DNA of 64,000 bases, from contig CAWVKS010000009.1 in NCBI GenBank assembly GCA_963930055.1, positions 228,024 through 292,023 of the forward strand. Reading direction: 5' to 3'. This DNA is from Pullichristensenella sp963930055. Lineage in GTDB: Bacteria > Bacillota > Clostridia > Christensenellales > Aristaeellaceae. The stretch's first letter is position 1. Each line of letters begins with the position of its first letter. Both the position numbers and the translations under genes were made by a program. The notes under the pieces are model-generated. The model was given only the letters and a program-made list of their open reading frames with translations. It searched no databases and was not told the DNA's origin. Positions 34,553 to 43,084 of this stretch are shown here, piece by piece.

Positions 34553-35334
34553 GGTGTTTCCTCCTGTTTTGTTCTCTCTGTCCTATTGATACCCCCAAGG
34601 GAGGGGGGTGAAACCCTGGGCAGGTCGATGCACGCCCGTTTTGCCTGCGGCATCTGCAACGCGCGCTCAATGCGGTAGCGACGGCCGTCCTTGACAAAAT
34701 TCGCGCCCGTCTGCTTGAAGTGGAAACCCACGCCGGCGCGGCGGCACTGTTCGCGCAGGGAAAGCGCCCACTCGTAGCGCATTTCCCGCGCGCCCGGGCC
34801 GGATTCGCCGCCGGCCACCACCTCGGAAACGCGCCCATCCAGCCATGCGGAGAGATCCACCGGCCCCAGCAGAGGCTCGCAGATGATAAAGCGGCTGCGG
34901 ATGGGCAGGCGCAAAAACTCCCCCATGCGTTCTTCAGCGCGGCGCTGGTTTTCGCAGGTGAGGCCGACTTCCACGTTTGCATAGCCGTCGCCCCAGTCCG
35001 GCGGCAGGCATTCCCCCATGCGCAGTATGCGCTTGGTGATGATGGTGAACGACACGTCCTGCCGCGCGCGGATGCACCGCCACGCCTCCGCGCGCCACCC
35101 GTCGGCCTCGGGCAGGAAAAAGTCCGAGGTCATGCAGGCATAGACATGCGCGCCGCCCGGCAGGAAAAAGCTGCCGTCCCGCCGCCGGCGCAGCGGCCAG
35201 TCAAAGTCCTTTGTGCGCGCGACGGCCGAGGCGTCCCTGCCCACGGAGGCGTCGCGGCGGTAGACATAGCAGTTCAGGCAGCCTTCGGAATACTTTTTGC
35301 AGCCGTGCCAGGGGTTCCAGAACCATCCGCTCAC
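34549..35334 (-). CDS. DUF5131 (phage Gp37/Gp68-like) protein
   Basis: 261 aa. Starts at GTG 35334, overlapping the nitroreductase stop (GTGA). N-terminal GCKKYSEGCLNCY places Cys12, Cys19 and Cys22 in a CX6CX2C pattern, followed by DFFLPEAD, FTIITKR and CENQRRAEERM, the DUF5131 signature blocks (PF07505). The Cys pattern has led to suggestions of a radical-SAM-like or Fe-S fold, but I know of no settled function. Usually seen on phages and mobile DNA; here between nitroreductase and rubrerythrin. Confidence 0.85.
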   Translation of the reverse strand: MSGWFWNPWHGCKKYSEGCLNCYVYRRDASVGRDASAVARTKDFDWPLRRRRDGSFFLPGGAHVYACMTSDFFLPEADGWRAEAWRCIRARQDVSFTIITKRILRMGECLPPDWGDGYANVEVGLTCENQRRAEERMGEFLRLPIRSRFIICEPLLGPVDLSAWLDGRVSEVVAGGESGPGAREMRYEWALSLREQCRRAGVGFHFKQTGANFVKDGRRYRIERALQMPQAKRACIDLPRVSPPSLGGINRTERTKQEETP

Positions 35335-35864
35335 ACGCGGTTGACCATGCCCTCGCGCGGCACATGCGCGTCCTTGGTGACGGTCGGCTCGCCCAGGGCG
35401 ATGGCGATGGCGAACGTATAGCCCTCGGGGAAGCCGATGGCCTTTGCGTAGCGCGCGCCCTTTTCGCTCCTGAATACCTCCATCGGGCGGCCGAGGATGA
35501 CGCTGCCCAGGCCGATGGAGTGCGCCGCCAGCGCCATGTTCTGCACGGCGATGCCGCAATCGACCTGGGAAAACCCCGTCGGCGCTTCCACGGGCGTGGA
35601 GATGAACACCACCGTGGGCGCTTCAAAGAAGAGTATGTCGCGGCCGGGGTCGGAGGGCTGCAGGCGGTTGTAATCGAGGGAAAATTCCTTCAGGAGCGCC
35701 GCGTCCTGCACCACGGAGAAATGCCAGGGCTGGCTGTTGCGGGCGCTGGGCGATTGCAGGGCGGCGGTGAGGATGGCCTGGAGTTCTTCCTCGGTGAGCT
35801 GGCGCGGGGCGTAGCCGCGGTTGCTGCGGCGGTCGGCGATGGCCTGCAAAACGGCGTTCGTCAT
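35331..35864 (-). CDS. Nitroreductase family protein
   Basis: 177 aa FMN-dependent NAD(P)H oxidoreductase. FMN-binding RRSNRGYAPRQL, LQSPSARNSQPWHF and the C-terminal IGLGSVILGRP / FAIAIALGEP blocks are typical. ATG 35864 overlaps the preceding stop by ATGA. Physiological substrate unknown. The frame remains open upstream but over the neighbouring gene. Confidence 0.92.
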   Translation of the reverse strand: MTNAVLQAIADRRSNRGYAPRQLTEEELQAILTAALQSPSARNSQPWHFSVVQDAALLKEFSLDYNRLQPSDPGRDILFFEAPTVVFISTPVEAPTGFSQVDCGIAVQNMALAAHSIGLGSVILGRPMEVFRSEKGARYAKAIGFPEGYTFAIAIALGEPTVTKDAHVPREGMVNRV

Positions 35865-36475
35865 TGGAAATACCTCCCCATGATGCGGTCGAATTCGGGA
35901 ACCATGCGGGCGATGAAGCGCCCCACATAGGCAACGTCCACATGCCGCACGGGCGCGTCGCGCGGGCAGGGGCCCTCGTAAAAGGAAAACTGGTCGTCGC
36001 GCCACCTGGAAAGCTCCTGCGCAGTGAGCATGGGATGGTCGTCGGGCGGCACGGCCCGGCGCAAAAGCGCGAAGATGCGCGCCCGCTCCGGGGATTCGGC
36101 GTAAAGGCGGAAGTCCGTCTGCCGCACGTCGTTGTAGTAGAGGGCGGGGATGAGCGCGTCGCGCGCGGGGTCGACCATGTCGGGAAAATCGCGCTTCACG
36201 GAGGGCACCCAGTAGCCGTCTGTGAGGGCGTGGATGCCGTAGCCCACGTCGAAGGGCGTGAAGTGTTCGCGCCAGTAGCTGTGCACGCGCCCGACGTGCA
36301 CGCTGCCCCAGTTGCCCAGGTGGAACTCGTCCTTGCGGGACTTGTCGTCGTGGAAGCGGACGTGCATCGCGTCCGGCGAGATCGCGCCCAGATAGAATTC
36401 CGGGCATTCCAGATAGTCCCCGTGGCCGCGCGCCCAGGCGCGCGCCAGCAAAAGATGCACCATTGACAGCGCCAT
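35861..36475 (-). CDS. Zinc-dependent phospholipase C-like protein
   Basis: 204 aa, resembling the Zn_dep_PLPC (PF00882) fold: FYLGAISPDAMHVR with an Asp/His pair, HVGRVHSYWREHF, and GYGIHALTDGYW with a metal-binding His/Asp. No signal peptide. Family members in Clostridia are mostly uncharacterised. First gene of the operon; ATG 36475 follows GGGGGAC, and upstream Met codons lack an RBS. Confidence 0.78.
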   Translation of the reverse strand: MALSMVHLLLARAWARGHGDYLECPEFYLGAISPDAMHVRFHDDKSRKDEFHLGNWGSVHVGRVHSYWREHFTPFDVGYGIHALTDGYWVPSVKRDFPDMVDPARDALIPALYYNDVRQTDFRLYAESPERARIFALLRRAVPPDDHPMLTAQELSRWRDDQFSFYEGPCPRDAPVRHVDVAYVGRFIARMVPEFDRIMGRYFQ

Positions 36476-36579
36476 ATGCGTCCCCCGTTCCTTTCCAGTG
36501 TCCATTATAACACACGCGCGCGCGGGGAAACAAGGGCGCATCGCGGGGAAAGTTCATGAAAAATTATCCCGCCCCCGGC

Positions 36580-36609
36580 TTGACAGGCGACCCGGGGGAC
36601 GTATATAAT
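36580..36609 (+). promoter_or_regulatory. metK promoter
   Basis: TTGACA (36580-36585), 18 bp, TATAAT (36604-36609), just upstream of the riboswitch. Confidence 0.88.
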
Positions 36610-36632
36610 ACGTCGTGGACAATTAAACAAGC

Positions 36633-36794
36633 CTTATCCAGAGTGGTCGAGGGACGGGCCCGATGAAACCCGGCAACCGGCCCGCGCGCAGGCGCGGCAA
36701 GGTGCCAATTCCCGCGGCGGCAGGCTATGCCTGCGCCGGAAGATGAGGCGAGGTTTCGGTCTTTTCCGCAAGCTCGCCATCGGCGGGTTTTTTT
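36633..36794 (+). ncRNA. SAM-I (S-box) riboswitch with terminator
   Basis: Aptamer at about 36633-36748 with the S-box signatures CTTATCCAGAGTGG, GGGCCCGATGAAACCCGGCAA-type core (split at 36655-36675), GGTGCCAATTCC and closing GGAAGATGAGG. Expression platform: GGCGAG (36747-36752), part of the 3' side of P1, can pair with CTCGCC (36773-36778) as antiterminator, whereas CTCGCC otherwise forms the terminator stem with GGCGGG (36782-36787) followed by T7. SAM binding fixes P1 and so favours termination. Controls metK directly. Confidence 0.96.
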
Positions 36795-36824
36795 GTTCCA
36801 AGAAATCACGGAGGAAAACCACCA

Positions 36825-37976
36825 ATGAAGAGACTGTTCACTTCCGAATCCGTCACCGAGGGACATCCCGACAAGGTGTGCGACCAGATCGCCGACGCCG
36901 TGCTCGACGCCATACTCGCCAAGGACCCCGACGCCCACGTGGCCTGCGAATGCTGCGCCACCACCGGCATGGTGCTGGTGATGGGCGAGATCACCACTTC
37001 CGCCTACGTGCCCATCGACCAGATCGCCCGCAACAAGATCGTGGAGATCGGCTATGACCGCGCCAAGTACGGCTTCGACGGCCAGTCCTGCGCGGTGCTG
37101 GTGTCCGTGGACGAGCAGTCGCCGGACATCGCCATGGGCGTCAAGCGCGGCGACGAAAACATGGGCGCGGGCGACCAGGGCATGATGTTCGGCTATGCCT
37201 GCGACGAGACGCCCGAATACATGCCGCTGGCCATCTCCCTGGCGCACAAACTGACGCGCGCCCTCGCGCAGGCGCGCAAGTCCGGCGCCATCCCCTACCT
37301 GCGGCCGGACGGCAAGGCGCAGGTGACCGTGGAATACGACGACGACCGCCCGGTGCGCGTCGAGGCCGTGGTCATCTCCACGCAGCACGCCCCCGAGGCC
37401 ACCCACGAGCAGATCGAGCGCGACATGATTGAAAAGGTCATCCGCCCGAACGTGCCCGAAGGGCTGCTGGACGAAAACACCAAGTTCTTCATCAACCCCA
37501 CCGGCCGCTTCGTGGTGGGCGGGCCGCAGGGCGATTCCGGCCTCACCGGCCGCAAGCTCATCGTCGATACCTACGGCGGCTACGCCCACCACGGCGGCGG
37601 CGCCTTCTCCGGCAAGGACCCCAGCAAGGTGGACCGCTCCGCCGCCTACGCCATGCGCCACGTGGCCAAGAACCTCGTCGCCGCCGGCCTCTGCCGCCGC
37701 TGCGAGGTGGGCGTGGCCTACGCCATCGGCGTGGCCAGGCCCGTGGGCGTGTTCGTGGACAGCGAGGGCACCGGCGCGCTGCCGGACGACGAGCTGGCAA
37801 AGATCGTCGAAAAGACGTTCGACCTGCGCCCGGCGGCCATCATCCGCCGCCTCAACCTCAAGCGGCCCATCTACCAGCAGGTGGCCGCCTACGGCCACTT
37901 TGGCCGCGACGACCTGGATCTTCCCTGGGAGCGGCTGGACATGGTGGACGCGCTGCGCGCCGCCGCCAGGCGCTGA
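36825..37976 (+). CDS. metK: S-adenosylmethionine synthetase
   Basis: Forms SAM from methionine and ATP. 383 aa. Signature motifs TSESVTEGHPDKVCDQ, the loop GAGDQGMMFGYA and the phosphate-binding GGGAFSGKDPSKVDRSA are all present with the catalytic His, Lys and Asp residues. RBS GGAGG. Feedback control by the SAM-I riboswitch in its leader. Followed by a GC hairpin. Confidence 0.98.
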   Translation: MKRLFTSESVTEGHPDKVCDQIADAVLDAILAKDPDAHVACECCATTGMVLVMGEITTSAYVPIDQIARNKIVEIGYDRAKYGFDGQSCAVLVSVDEQSPDIAMGVKRGDENMGAGDQGMMFGYACDETPEYMPLAISLAHKLTRALAQARKSGAIPYLRPDGKAQVTVEYDDDRPVRVEAVVISTQHAPEATHEQIERDMIEKVIRPNVPEGLLDENTKFFINPTGRFVVGGPQGDSGLTGRKLIVDTYGGYAHHGGGAFSGKDPSKVDRSAAYAMRHVAKNLVAAGLCRRCEVGVAYAIGVARPVGVFVDSEGTGALPDDELAKIVEKTFDLRPAAIIRRLNLKRPIYQQVAAYGHFGRDDLDLPWERLDMVDALRAAARR

Positions 37977-37981
37977 CATTC

Positions 37982-38010
37982 CGCCCCGCGCCGTATGCCG
38001 GCGCGGGGCT
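37982..38010 (+). repeat. Terminator hairpin repeat, copy 1
   Basis: 29-nt stem-loop (arms GCCCCGCGCCG / CGGCGCGGGGC around TATGC) right after metK, identical to 38212-38240 but without a T-tract. Confidence 0.85.
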
Positions 38011-38211
38011 CAGGATGTTGACAAAGTCAACAGACTGGCAGAGCGTTGAGAAAGCCTGCAAGCCAAGGAAGCTGTACTTGCAGCCAAGGGAGCTTACTTA
38101 GACGTAAGTGACCGCAGGATGCAAGTGCAGCTGACGCAGGAAGCAAAAATCGCTTCTGATTTTCTGTATATCAGAGCGATTTTTGCGGTTGTAGGCTTTG
38201 TCAGCGCTCTG
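38011..38211. repeat. Structured intergenic repeat, copy B, inserted in the metK terminator
   Basis: About 200 bp that fold as one long imperfect hairpin: the left end (GGCAGAGCG, AAAGCCT) pairs with the right end (AGGCTTT, CGCTCTGC), enclosing GTTGAC/GTCAAC, direct AAG-rich repeats and an inner terminator-like stem around 38145-38185 (AAAAATCGC / GCGATTTTT). Related to 27342-27478. It separates two identical copies of the metK terminator hairpin, as if inserted with duplication of that target. No coding potential seen. Confidence 0.65.
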
Positions 38212-38246
38212 CGCCCCGCGCCGTATGCCGGCGCGGGGCTGTTTTT
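38212..38246 (+). terminator. metK terminator hairpin, copy 2 with T-tract
   Basis: Same 29-nt hairpin as 37982-38010, here followed by GTTTTT, so this is the complete terminator. Confidence 0.85.
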
Positions 38247-38328
38247 CCCTCGCCGGCGCGCAGCGCGGACGCTCTTAGACCAAATCTCGACGTTGCCGTA
38301 AAGTTGTTTTGCCCTCTGCCCCGCCGCC

Positions 38329-38358
38329 TTGACATCCGCCCTCCCGCGTGGGTATAAT
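38329..38358 (+). promoter_or_regulatory. Promoter of the ATP-grasp gene
   Basis: TTGACA (38329-38334), 18 bp, TATAAT (38353-38358). Confidence 0.85.
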
Positions 38359-38399
38359 TTGTGTAAGTGGGGGAATAGCGCTGGCAAGGGGGCGATCGG

Positions 38400-39398
38400 A
38401 TGGGTCTGTTGGATAGCGCGCGCGCAAAGTTCCTCCGGCCGTTGGATTTGCGCCGCGAATTTGAGCGGGGCTGCGCCGATTTTGGCGTGCAGGCCTCCTG
38501 GAAGGACTTTCAGCAGGCGCGCGCCCAGACGCTCTGCAACGTGCGCGAATACTTCCTTTTCCACTTCTACGAGCGCACGCCGGAGGAGCGGGACACATTT
38601 GTGACCACAGCGCGGCGCGACGAGATGATCCATGAGATCGGCGACGACGAGACGATCAACGCTTCCGCCCCCGGCAACAAGATACTCTTCAACCGCCTGT
38701 TCGGCGAATTCCTCTGCCGCGAATGGCTCAACCCCACCACCTGCACAGGCGAAGAATTCGCCGATTTCGCGCGCCGCCACCGCCGGGTGATGGTCAAACC
38801 CGCGCGCGCGGGGCGCGGCGAGGGCCTGGCCATATATGAATACGAGAGCGCCGCGGCGGCGCTGGCCTTCCACGCCTCCCTGCAGGGGCAGGCCATGCTG
38901 GTGGAGGAGATCCCCGTGCAGCACCCGCAGATGGACAGGCTCAACCCCAACTGCATCAACACCGTGCGCTTTTGCACCTATACCGACCGCGACGATGTAC
39001 ACATCCTCCTGGCCGCGCCCCGCTCGGCCAAGGGCGTGAGTTTCGTGGACAACGTGGCCGCGGGCGGCATCATCATGGCCGCCGACCTTAAAACCGGCGT
39101 CATCACCTCGGACGGCGTGGATGAAATGTCGCGCTTCTTCCCCATCCATCCCCTCACCGGCACGCGGCTCAAGGGCTTTCAGATCCCCAACTGGGATACG
39201 GCCCTGGACGTTGTCCATCGCGCAGCCCGCGCCCTTTACGCCGTGCCCCAATGCCGCTACCTGGGCTGGGACCTGGGCTTCCTTGCCGACGGCCGCGTGG
39301 CCGTCATCGAGTGCAACTGGCGGCAGGGGCTGCTGGCGCAGGTGCCGCAGGGACGGGGGTATTACTACGAGCTGAAGGCGCTGTGCCATAAATTGTAA
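38400..39398 (+). CDS. Sugar-transfer-associated ATP-grasp protein
   Basis: 332 aa resembling the ATPgrasp_ST family (PF14397). Recognisable: NKILFNRLFGEFL, nucleotide-binding VMVKPARAGRGEGL, substrate-proximal NTVRFCTYTD, a central AAGGIIM and the metal-binding end DLGFLADGRVAVIECNWRQG. Members are thought to add small groups to polysaccharides or cell-wall glycans; here it stands alone, with its own promoter and RBS AAGGGGG. Substrate unknown. Confidence 0.8.
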   Translation: MGLLDSARAKFLRPLDLRREFERGCADFGVQASWKDFQQARAQTLCNVREYFLFHFYERTPEERDTFVTTARRDEMIHEIGDDETINASAPGNKILFNRLFGEFLCREWLNPTTCTGEEFADFARRHRRVMVKPARAGRGEGLAIYEYESAAAALAFHASLQGQAMLVEEIPVQHPQMDRLNPNCINTVRFCTYTDRDDVHILLAAPRSAKGVSFVDNVAAGGIIMAADLKTGVITSDGVDEMSRFFPIHPLTGTRLKGFQIPNWDTALDVVHRAARALYAVPQCRYLGWDLGFLADGRVAVIECNWRQGLLAQVPQGRGYYYELKALCHKL

Positions 39399-39518
39399 GC
39401 GGCGCAGCATTGCCAGGGGCCGTTGACGCGGCATCGCGCTCCCCATGCGTGAGGGGGCGCGCGGAAAACGCGGGGCGCGGCGCTCCCCCGCCGCTACCCC
39501 GCCCGAAACGCATATAGC

Positions 39519-39553
39519 AAAAGCCCCGAAACTTCAACAGTTTCAGGGCTTTT
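39519..39553 (-). terminator. tRNA-Arg terminator
   Basis: 15-bp stem AAAAGCCCTGAAACT / AGTTTCGGGGCTTTT read on the minus strand (one G-U), ending in TTTT, directly after the tRNA. Confidence 0.82.
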
Positions 39554-39556
39554 CTT

Positions 39557-39633
39557 TGGCGTGCCTGAAGGGATTCGAACCCCTGACCTTTTGGTTCGTA
39601 GCCAAACACTCTATCCGGCTGAGCTACAGGCAC
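39557..39633 (-). tRNA. tRNA-Arg (anticodon ACG)
   Basis: 77 nt with encoded CCA. Acceptor GTGCCTG / CAGGCAC, discriminator G, anticodon loop CTACGAA, T-loop TTCGAAT. Reads CGN arginine codons after A-to-I editing. Confidence 0.97.
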
Positions 39634-39659
39634 ATGGCCTTTTCTCAAGGCGCTTATAT

Positions 39660-39688
39660 AGTTTACCGCGCGCGCGGGCGTTTGTCAA
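39660..39688 (-). promoter_or_regulatory. tRNA-Arg promoter
   Basis: Minus strand TTGACA (39688-39683), 17-bp alternating C/G spacer, TAAACT (39665-39660). Confidence 0.75.
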
Positions 39689-39749
39689 TGCCTTTGGCGC
39701 AAAAATCCGCAATTTTACATTGCCGCCGCAAATAGCGCGAACGCGCCGG

Positions 39750-39784
39750 GGCCGCCGCCCCGCATCCGGCATGGGGCGGCGGCC
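39750..39784 (-). other. Strong GC hairpin downstream of yhaM
   Basis: Perfect 12-bp stem GGCCGCCGCCCC and complement, 11-nt loop, no T-tract. Possible factor-assisted terminator of the yhaM operon. Confidence 0.5.
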
Positions 39785-39817
39785 AGACTTCCATTCGTCC
39801 CGCGGGGCGCGGCGGGC

Positions 39818-40804
39818 TCACGCCTCCCCTTCGTCCTCCTCCGGGCGCTCCGGGCGGACGGGGGCTTCCCTGCGGCGGTAGAGCTTGCGCTCCAGCGACC
39901 AGATGCGCTCCGTGAAGCCGCCGGGCTTGACCATGGAAAGCTCGCGGCGCATCTCGAACATGCGCGCGTCGAGCACGTCGAGTATGTGCAATACCTCCGC
40001 TTCCGGGAACATCGGCCGGCGCGGGCTGCCGTATTCGGGCAGGTCGTGGTGGGAAAGGATCATGTGCTCGAGCATGTCCTTGAGCTCGGGGCGCACGCCC
40101 AGTTCCCGCGCGCAGCGGTCCAGCGCCGCCACGCCCATCACCAGATGGCCGAGCAGCTGCCCCTGGCGGGTGTAATCGCTGACCATGCCGATCTCGTCGG
40201 CAGCCAGTTCGTCCAGCTTGCACAGGTCGTGGAGGATGACGCCCGCGGCCAGCAGGTCGGCGTCGAGGAAGGGGTAGATGTCGCAGACGGCGCGGGCGGC
40301 GCGCAGCATCGTCGAAGTGTGGTGCAAAAGCCCTCCGCGCTCGGCGTGGTGCAGCTTCGAGGCGGCGGGATAGTACATCAGGCGTTCGCCCGCCTCCTCC
40401 AGGCGCTTGAGGACCAGCGCCTTGAGTTCGCGGTCGGCGATGGCGTCCACGCGGTTGAGGATAAAGTCCATCATCTCGCCCGAGGGCTGCGGCGCGCAGG
40501 GGGCGAGGGCGGCCATGTCATAATCGTCGCCCTCGGCGGCGGGGCGCAGCTTGTCCACGCGCAGCTGCGGCCGGCCGTTGTATTCCAACATCACGCCGCG
40601 CAGGCGCAGCACTGTGGCCGGGGCGGGCGCGGACGTGTTCCCGTCCCACATCTTGGCGTTGACCTCGCCGGAGATGTCGCAAAGCGTCATGTCCAGGTAC
40701 TTGTTGCCGTTGGAGGAGGTGCGCTGCGCGGCGGCGCGCACCAGCAAAAAGCCGTCGAAGGCCTGGTTTTTCAGCATCGCGCTGAGCTGCGGCTGCGCCT
40801 TCAT
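39818..40804 (-). CDS. yhaM: 3'-5' exoribonuclease, YhaM family
   Basis: 328 aa: N-terminal OB-fold nucleic-acid-binding domain (about 15-95, with KYLDMTLCDISGEVNAKMWD) and a C-terminal HD domain with His in GGLLHHTSTML, HDLCKLDE and the later HHDLPEYG. Mn-dependent RNA/DNA 3' exonuclease in Bacillota. The last 20 residues are Glu/Pro/Arg-rich. Its ATG overlaps the dipeptidase stop (ATGA region at 40801-40804). Confidence 0.93.
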   Translation of the reverse strand: MKAQPQLSAMLKNQAFDGFLLVRAAAQRTSSNGNKYLDMTLCDISGEVNAKMWDGNTSAPAPATVLRLRGVMLEYNGRPQLRVDKLRPAAEGDDYDMAALAPCAPQPSGEMMDFILNRVDAIADRELKALVLKRLEEAGERLMYYPAASKLHHAERGGLLHHTSTMLRAARAVCDIYPFLDADLLAAGVILHDLCKLDELAADEIGMVSDYTRQGQLLGHLVMGVAALDRCARELGVRPELKDMLEHMILSHHDLPEYGSPRRPMFPEAEVLHILDVLDARMFEMRRELSMVKPGGFTERIWSLERKLYRRREAPVRPERPEEDEGEA

Positions 40805-42216
40805 GCCCCCGCCTCCCCCGCGACTTCATCGAGCAGGACGATGGCCAGCGCGTAGATCTCCGCGGCGCGCAAAAGGTCGGGGATGTAGGTAAACTCGTCC
40901 GGGCCGTGGGCGGAGCCGTGGGTGGCGGGCAGCCCCTCGGGGCGCGGGCGCTCGCCGGGGAAGATGACGCCGAAGGTGATGGCGTTTTTGAGCAGGCGCG
41001 AATAGGTGCCGCCGCCGGAGGTGAAGGGCGGCGCGTCGTCGCCGGTGACCTCGAAGTAGGCGCGCTGGGCGGCGGCGATGAGCGGCCCGTCCTTGGGGAT
41101 GTAGACCGGGCGGGTGGTGGAGAACTCGCGCGGCTCAAAGCCGAGGCGCGCGCCGTAGGCCTGCAGCGTTTCGCTGTCGCCTTCGACGTTCGTGGCGATG
41201 GAGAGGCGGCAGTCCACGCTCAGGGAGAGTTTGCCGTCTTTGGTGCGCGCCATGCCGCAGACCATGGTGCTGCGGCCGGTGTCCTCATCCTCGCAGGCGA
41301 TGCCGGCGCGCTCGCCGTAGATGTCGCCGGAAAGCGCCGCCACGCCGCGCATGGCGGCCTCGGACTGGCCGGTGAGCACGCCCGCTTCCAATAGCGCCGT
41401 GGCCAGGCGGTGGATGGCGCTCAACCCGCCCTCGGGCCGGGCAGCGTGGGCCGCCGTGCCCGTGGCGCGCACGCGCACCATGCCGTTTTCCTCGCTCACA
41501 TCCACGCCCTCGCTGGCGGCGAAGGGCGCAACGCCGCGCAAAAGCGCCGTGGCGCTGGGCGGCACCATGTTGAACACCTCGCCGCCGTGGAACTCGGCGA
41601 TCTGTTCGCCGGCGTCCATGTAGAACATGCCCTTGATGGAGCCCTTCTGGGCGTAGTTGGCGGGGAACATGCTGTCCGGGATGAGCGAGGCCACGGGATG
41701 GACGCAGTTTTGCACGTAGTATTCCATATCCTCCATGCCCGTCTCCTCGGAGCAGCCCATGATGACGCGCAGGCCGTGTTTGAGCGGCGTGCCCAGTTCG
41801 CGGAACATGCGCATCAGGTAGAGGCCGAGCACGGCGGCGTTCTTGTCGTCGTTGACGCCGCGGCCGATGAGGAAATCGCCCGCGCGGGTCGCGCCGTAGG
41901 GCGGGTAGATCCACTGTTCGCCCTCGGGCACCACGTCGATGTGGGCGACGATGCCCAGGGCGTTGTTTTTGTCGCCAAAGGTGGCGCTGCCGCAGTAGCC
42001 GGCGTGGTCCTCGGTTTCAAAGCCCATCCTGCGGGCGTGGTCGAGGGCGAAATCGAGCATCTTCCGGCATTCGGGGCCAAAGGGCGCGCCCTCCTCGGCG
42101 AGGTCGGCGCGGCTGACCGAGCGGATGCGGGCGAACGATTGCAGGTCGGCGACCATCTCCTCGGCGTGGGCGTCGAGCCAGGCGCGGGCGGCCTGGCGGA
42201 ACGAACGTGTATCCAT
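40801..42216 (-). CDS. Sapep/PepV-type dipeptidase (peptidase M20)
   Basis: 471 aa Mn/Zn-dependent dipeptidase. Metal-binding motifs of M20A: IVAHIDVVPEG (His-x-Asp), GRGVNDDKNA (bridging Asp), GCSEETGMED (catalytic Glu and metal Glu) and the C-terminal GGGTYSR with a trailing HGSAHGPDE, where the last metal His resides. Cytoplasmic. ATG 42216 has a GGAGG just upstream. Upstream gene of yhaM in a two-gene operon. Confidence 0.94.
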   Translation of the reverse strand: MDTRSFRQAARAWLDAHAEEMVADLQSFARIRSVSRADLAEEGAPFGPECRKMLDFALDHARRMGFETEDHAGYCGSATFGDKNNALGIVAHIDVVPEGEQWIYPPYGATRAGDFLIGRGVNDDKNAAVLGLYLMRMFRELGTPLKHGLRVIMGCSEETGMEDMEYYVQNCVHPVASLIPDSMFPANYAQKGSIKGMFYMDAGEQIAEFHGGEVFNMVPPSATALLRGVAPFAASEGVDVSEENGMVRVRATGTAAHAARPEGGLSAIHRLATALLEAGVLTGQSEAAMRGVAALSGDIYGERAGIACEDEDTGRSTMVCGMARTKDGKLSLSVDCRLSIATNVEGDSETLQAYGARLGFEPREFSTTRPVYIPKDGPLIAAAQRAYFEVTGDDAPPFTSGGGTYSRLLKNAITFGVIFPGERPRPEGLPATHGSAHGPDEFTYIPDLLRAAEIYALAIVLLDEVAGEAGA

Positions 42217-42283
42217 GGGGGAGCCTCCTTAACGCTGTGATCTCAGATGTTACCATTATACATGGCGCGGCGGCGGGATGCAA

Positions 42284-42312
42284 TTGCTTTTTGCGCGATT
42301 TTATGCTATGAT
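42284..42312 (+). promoter_or_regulatory. Promoter of the exported hypothetical gene
   Basis: TTGCTT (42284-42289), 17 bp, TATGAT (42307-42312), with TG-C ahead of the -10. Confidence 0.65.
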
Positions 42313-42334
42313 GGCTGGGAATGGAGGTGTTCCC

Positions 42335-42913
42335 ATGAAGAAGATCGCCATGCTTGCGCTGGCGGCGCTGCTTTTGTGCGCGCTGGCCGCGGCGGAGACC
42401 GTCGCCGCGCCGGACTATACGCTGACGCTGCCGGAGGGCTTTGCCCCCGTATCGGAGGCGGAGATGGAGGGCTATCGCCAGGCCTCCGCGCGCGACGCGG
42501 GCGGCGTTTACGAAGGCGAGGCGCTGCTGGCGCTGCGCGGGGGCGCGGCTATCAGCGTCGTAAAGGCGGCGACGTCCTATGCCGACGCGCGCGAGGCCGC
42601 CGGGGCGCTGGTGCAGGAATACGCCGGCTACGTGGCCGGCTTTGAAAGCGTTGAACCGCAGTATGTCGAGGCCGGCGGGCGGGAGTTCGCCCTGGTGCAG
42701 GTCTCGCTGGACGGCGAGGTGGCCTCGCAATACCTGCTGGTGGAAGGCGGGGCGCTCTACACGCTGACGTTCGTGGGCGTGCCGGAGGAAGAAGCGCTTG
42801 CGACGCTCGCGGGCATGACGTTTGCCGCGGAGGCAACGCCGTCGCCCACCGCCGCGCCTTTGCCGTCCGCGCCGGCGGCGTCCGCCGCGCCCCTTTCCAC
42901 GCCCGCGGCCTGA
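42335..42913 (+). CDS. Exported hypothetical protein
   Basis: 192 aa. Signal peptide MKKIAMLALAALLLCALAAAE with probable SPase I cleavage after AAA; the single Cys does not sit in a good lipobox. A globular alpha/beta part at about 28-165 (VVKAATSYADAREAAGALVQ, YLLVEGGALYTLTFVG) and a low-complexity Pro/Ala/Ser tail (170-192). Monocistronic, RBS GGAGGTG. I recognise no family beyond a faint likeness to small DUF-type secreted proteins. Confidence 0.78.
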   Translation: MKKIAMLALAALLLCALAAAETVAAPDYTLTLPEGFAPVSEAEMEGYRQASARDAGGVYEGEALLALRGGAAISVVKAATSYADAREAAGALVQEYAGYVAGFESVEPQYVEAGGREFALVQVSLDGEVASQYLLVEGGALYTLTFVGVPEEEALATLAGMTFAAEATPSPTAAPLPSAPAASAAPLSTPAA

Positions 42914-42964
42914 CGCGGGACGCGCCGGGTGGGCAGGCCGCCCCCCGGCCGCATTGTTTACGAT

Positions 42965-42992
42965 TTGTCTCTGGCTTTTTGCCGCGTATAAT
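42965..42992 (+). promoter_or_regulatory. Candidate purA promoter
   Basis: TTGTCT (42965-42970), 16 bp, TATAAT (42987-42992). A second TATAAT at 42995-43000 lacks a good -35. A small CGCCG/CGGCG stem plus T5 at 43010-43032 lies in the leader. Confidence 0.5.
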
Positions 42993-43084
42993 GGTATAAT
43001 ACACGCGGTCGCCGGGGGTTGGCGGCGTTTTTGCGAACGTTTTTGCCCGACCCGCCCGGAAATATTCGATAAAGGATGACTTTC

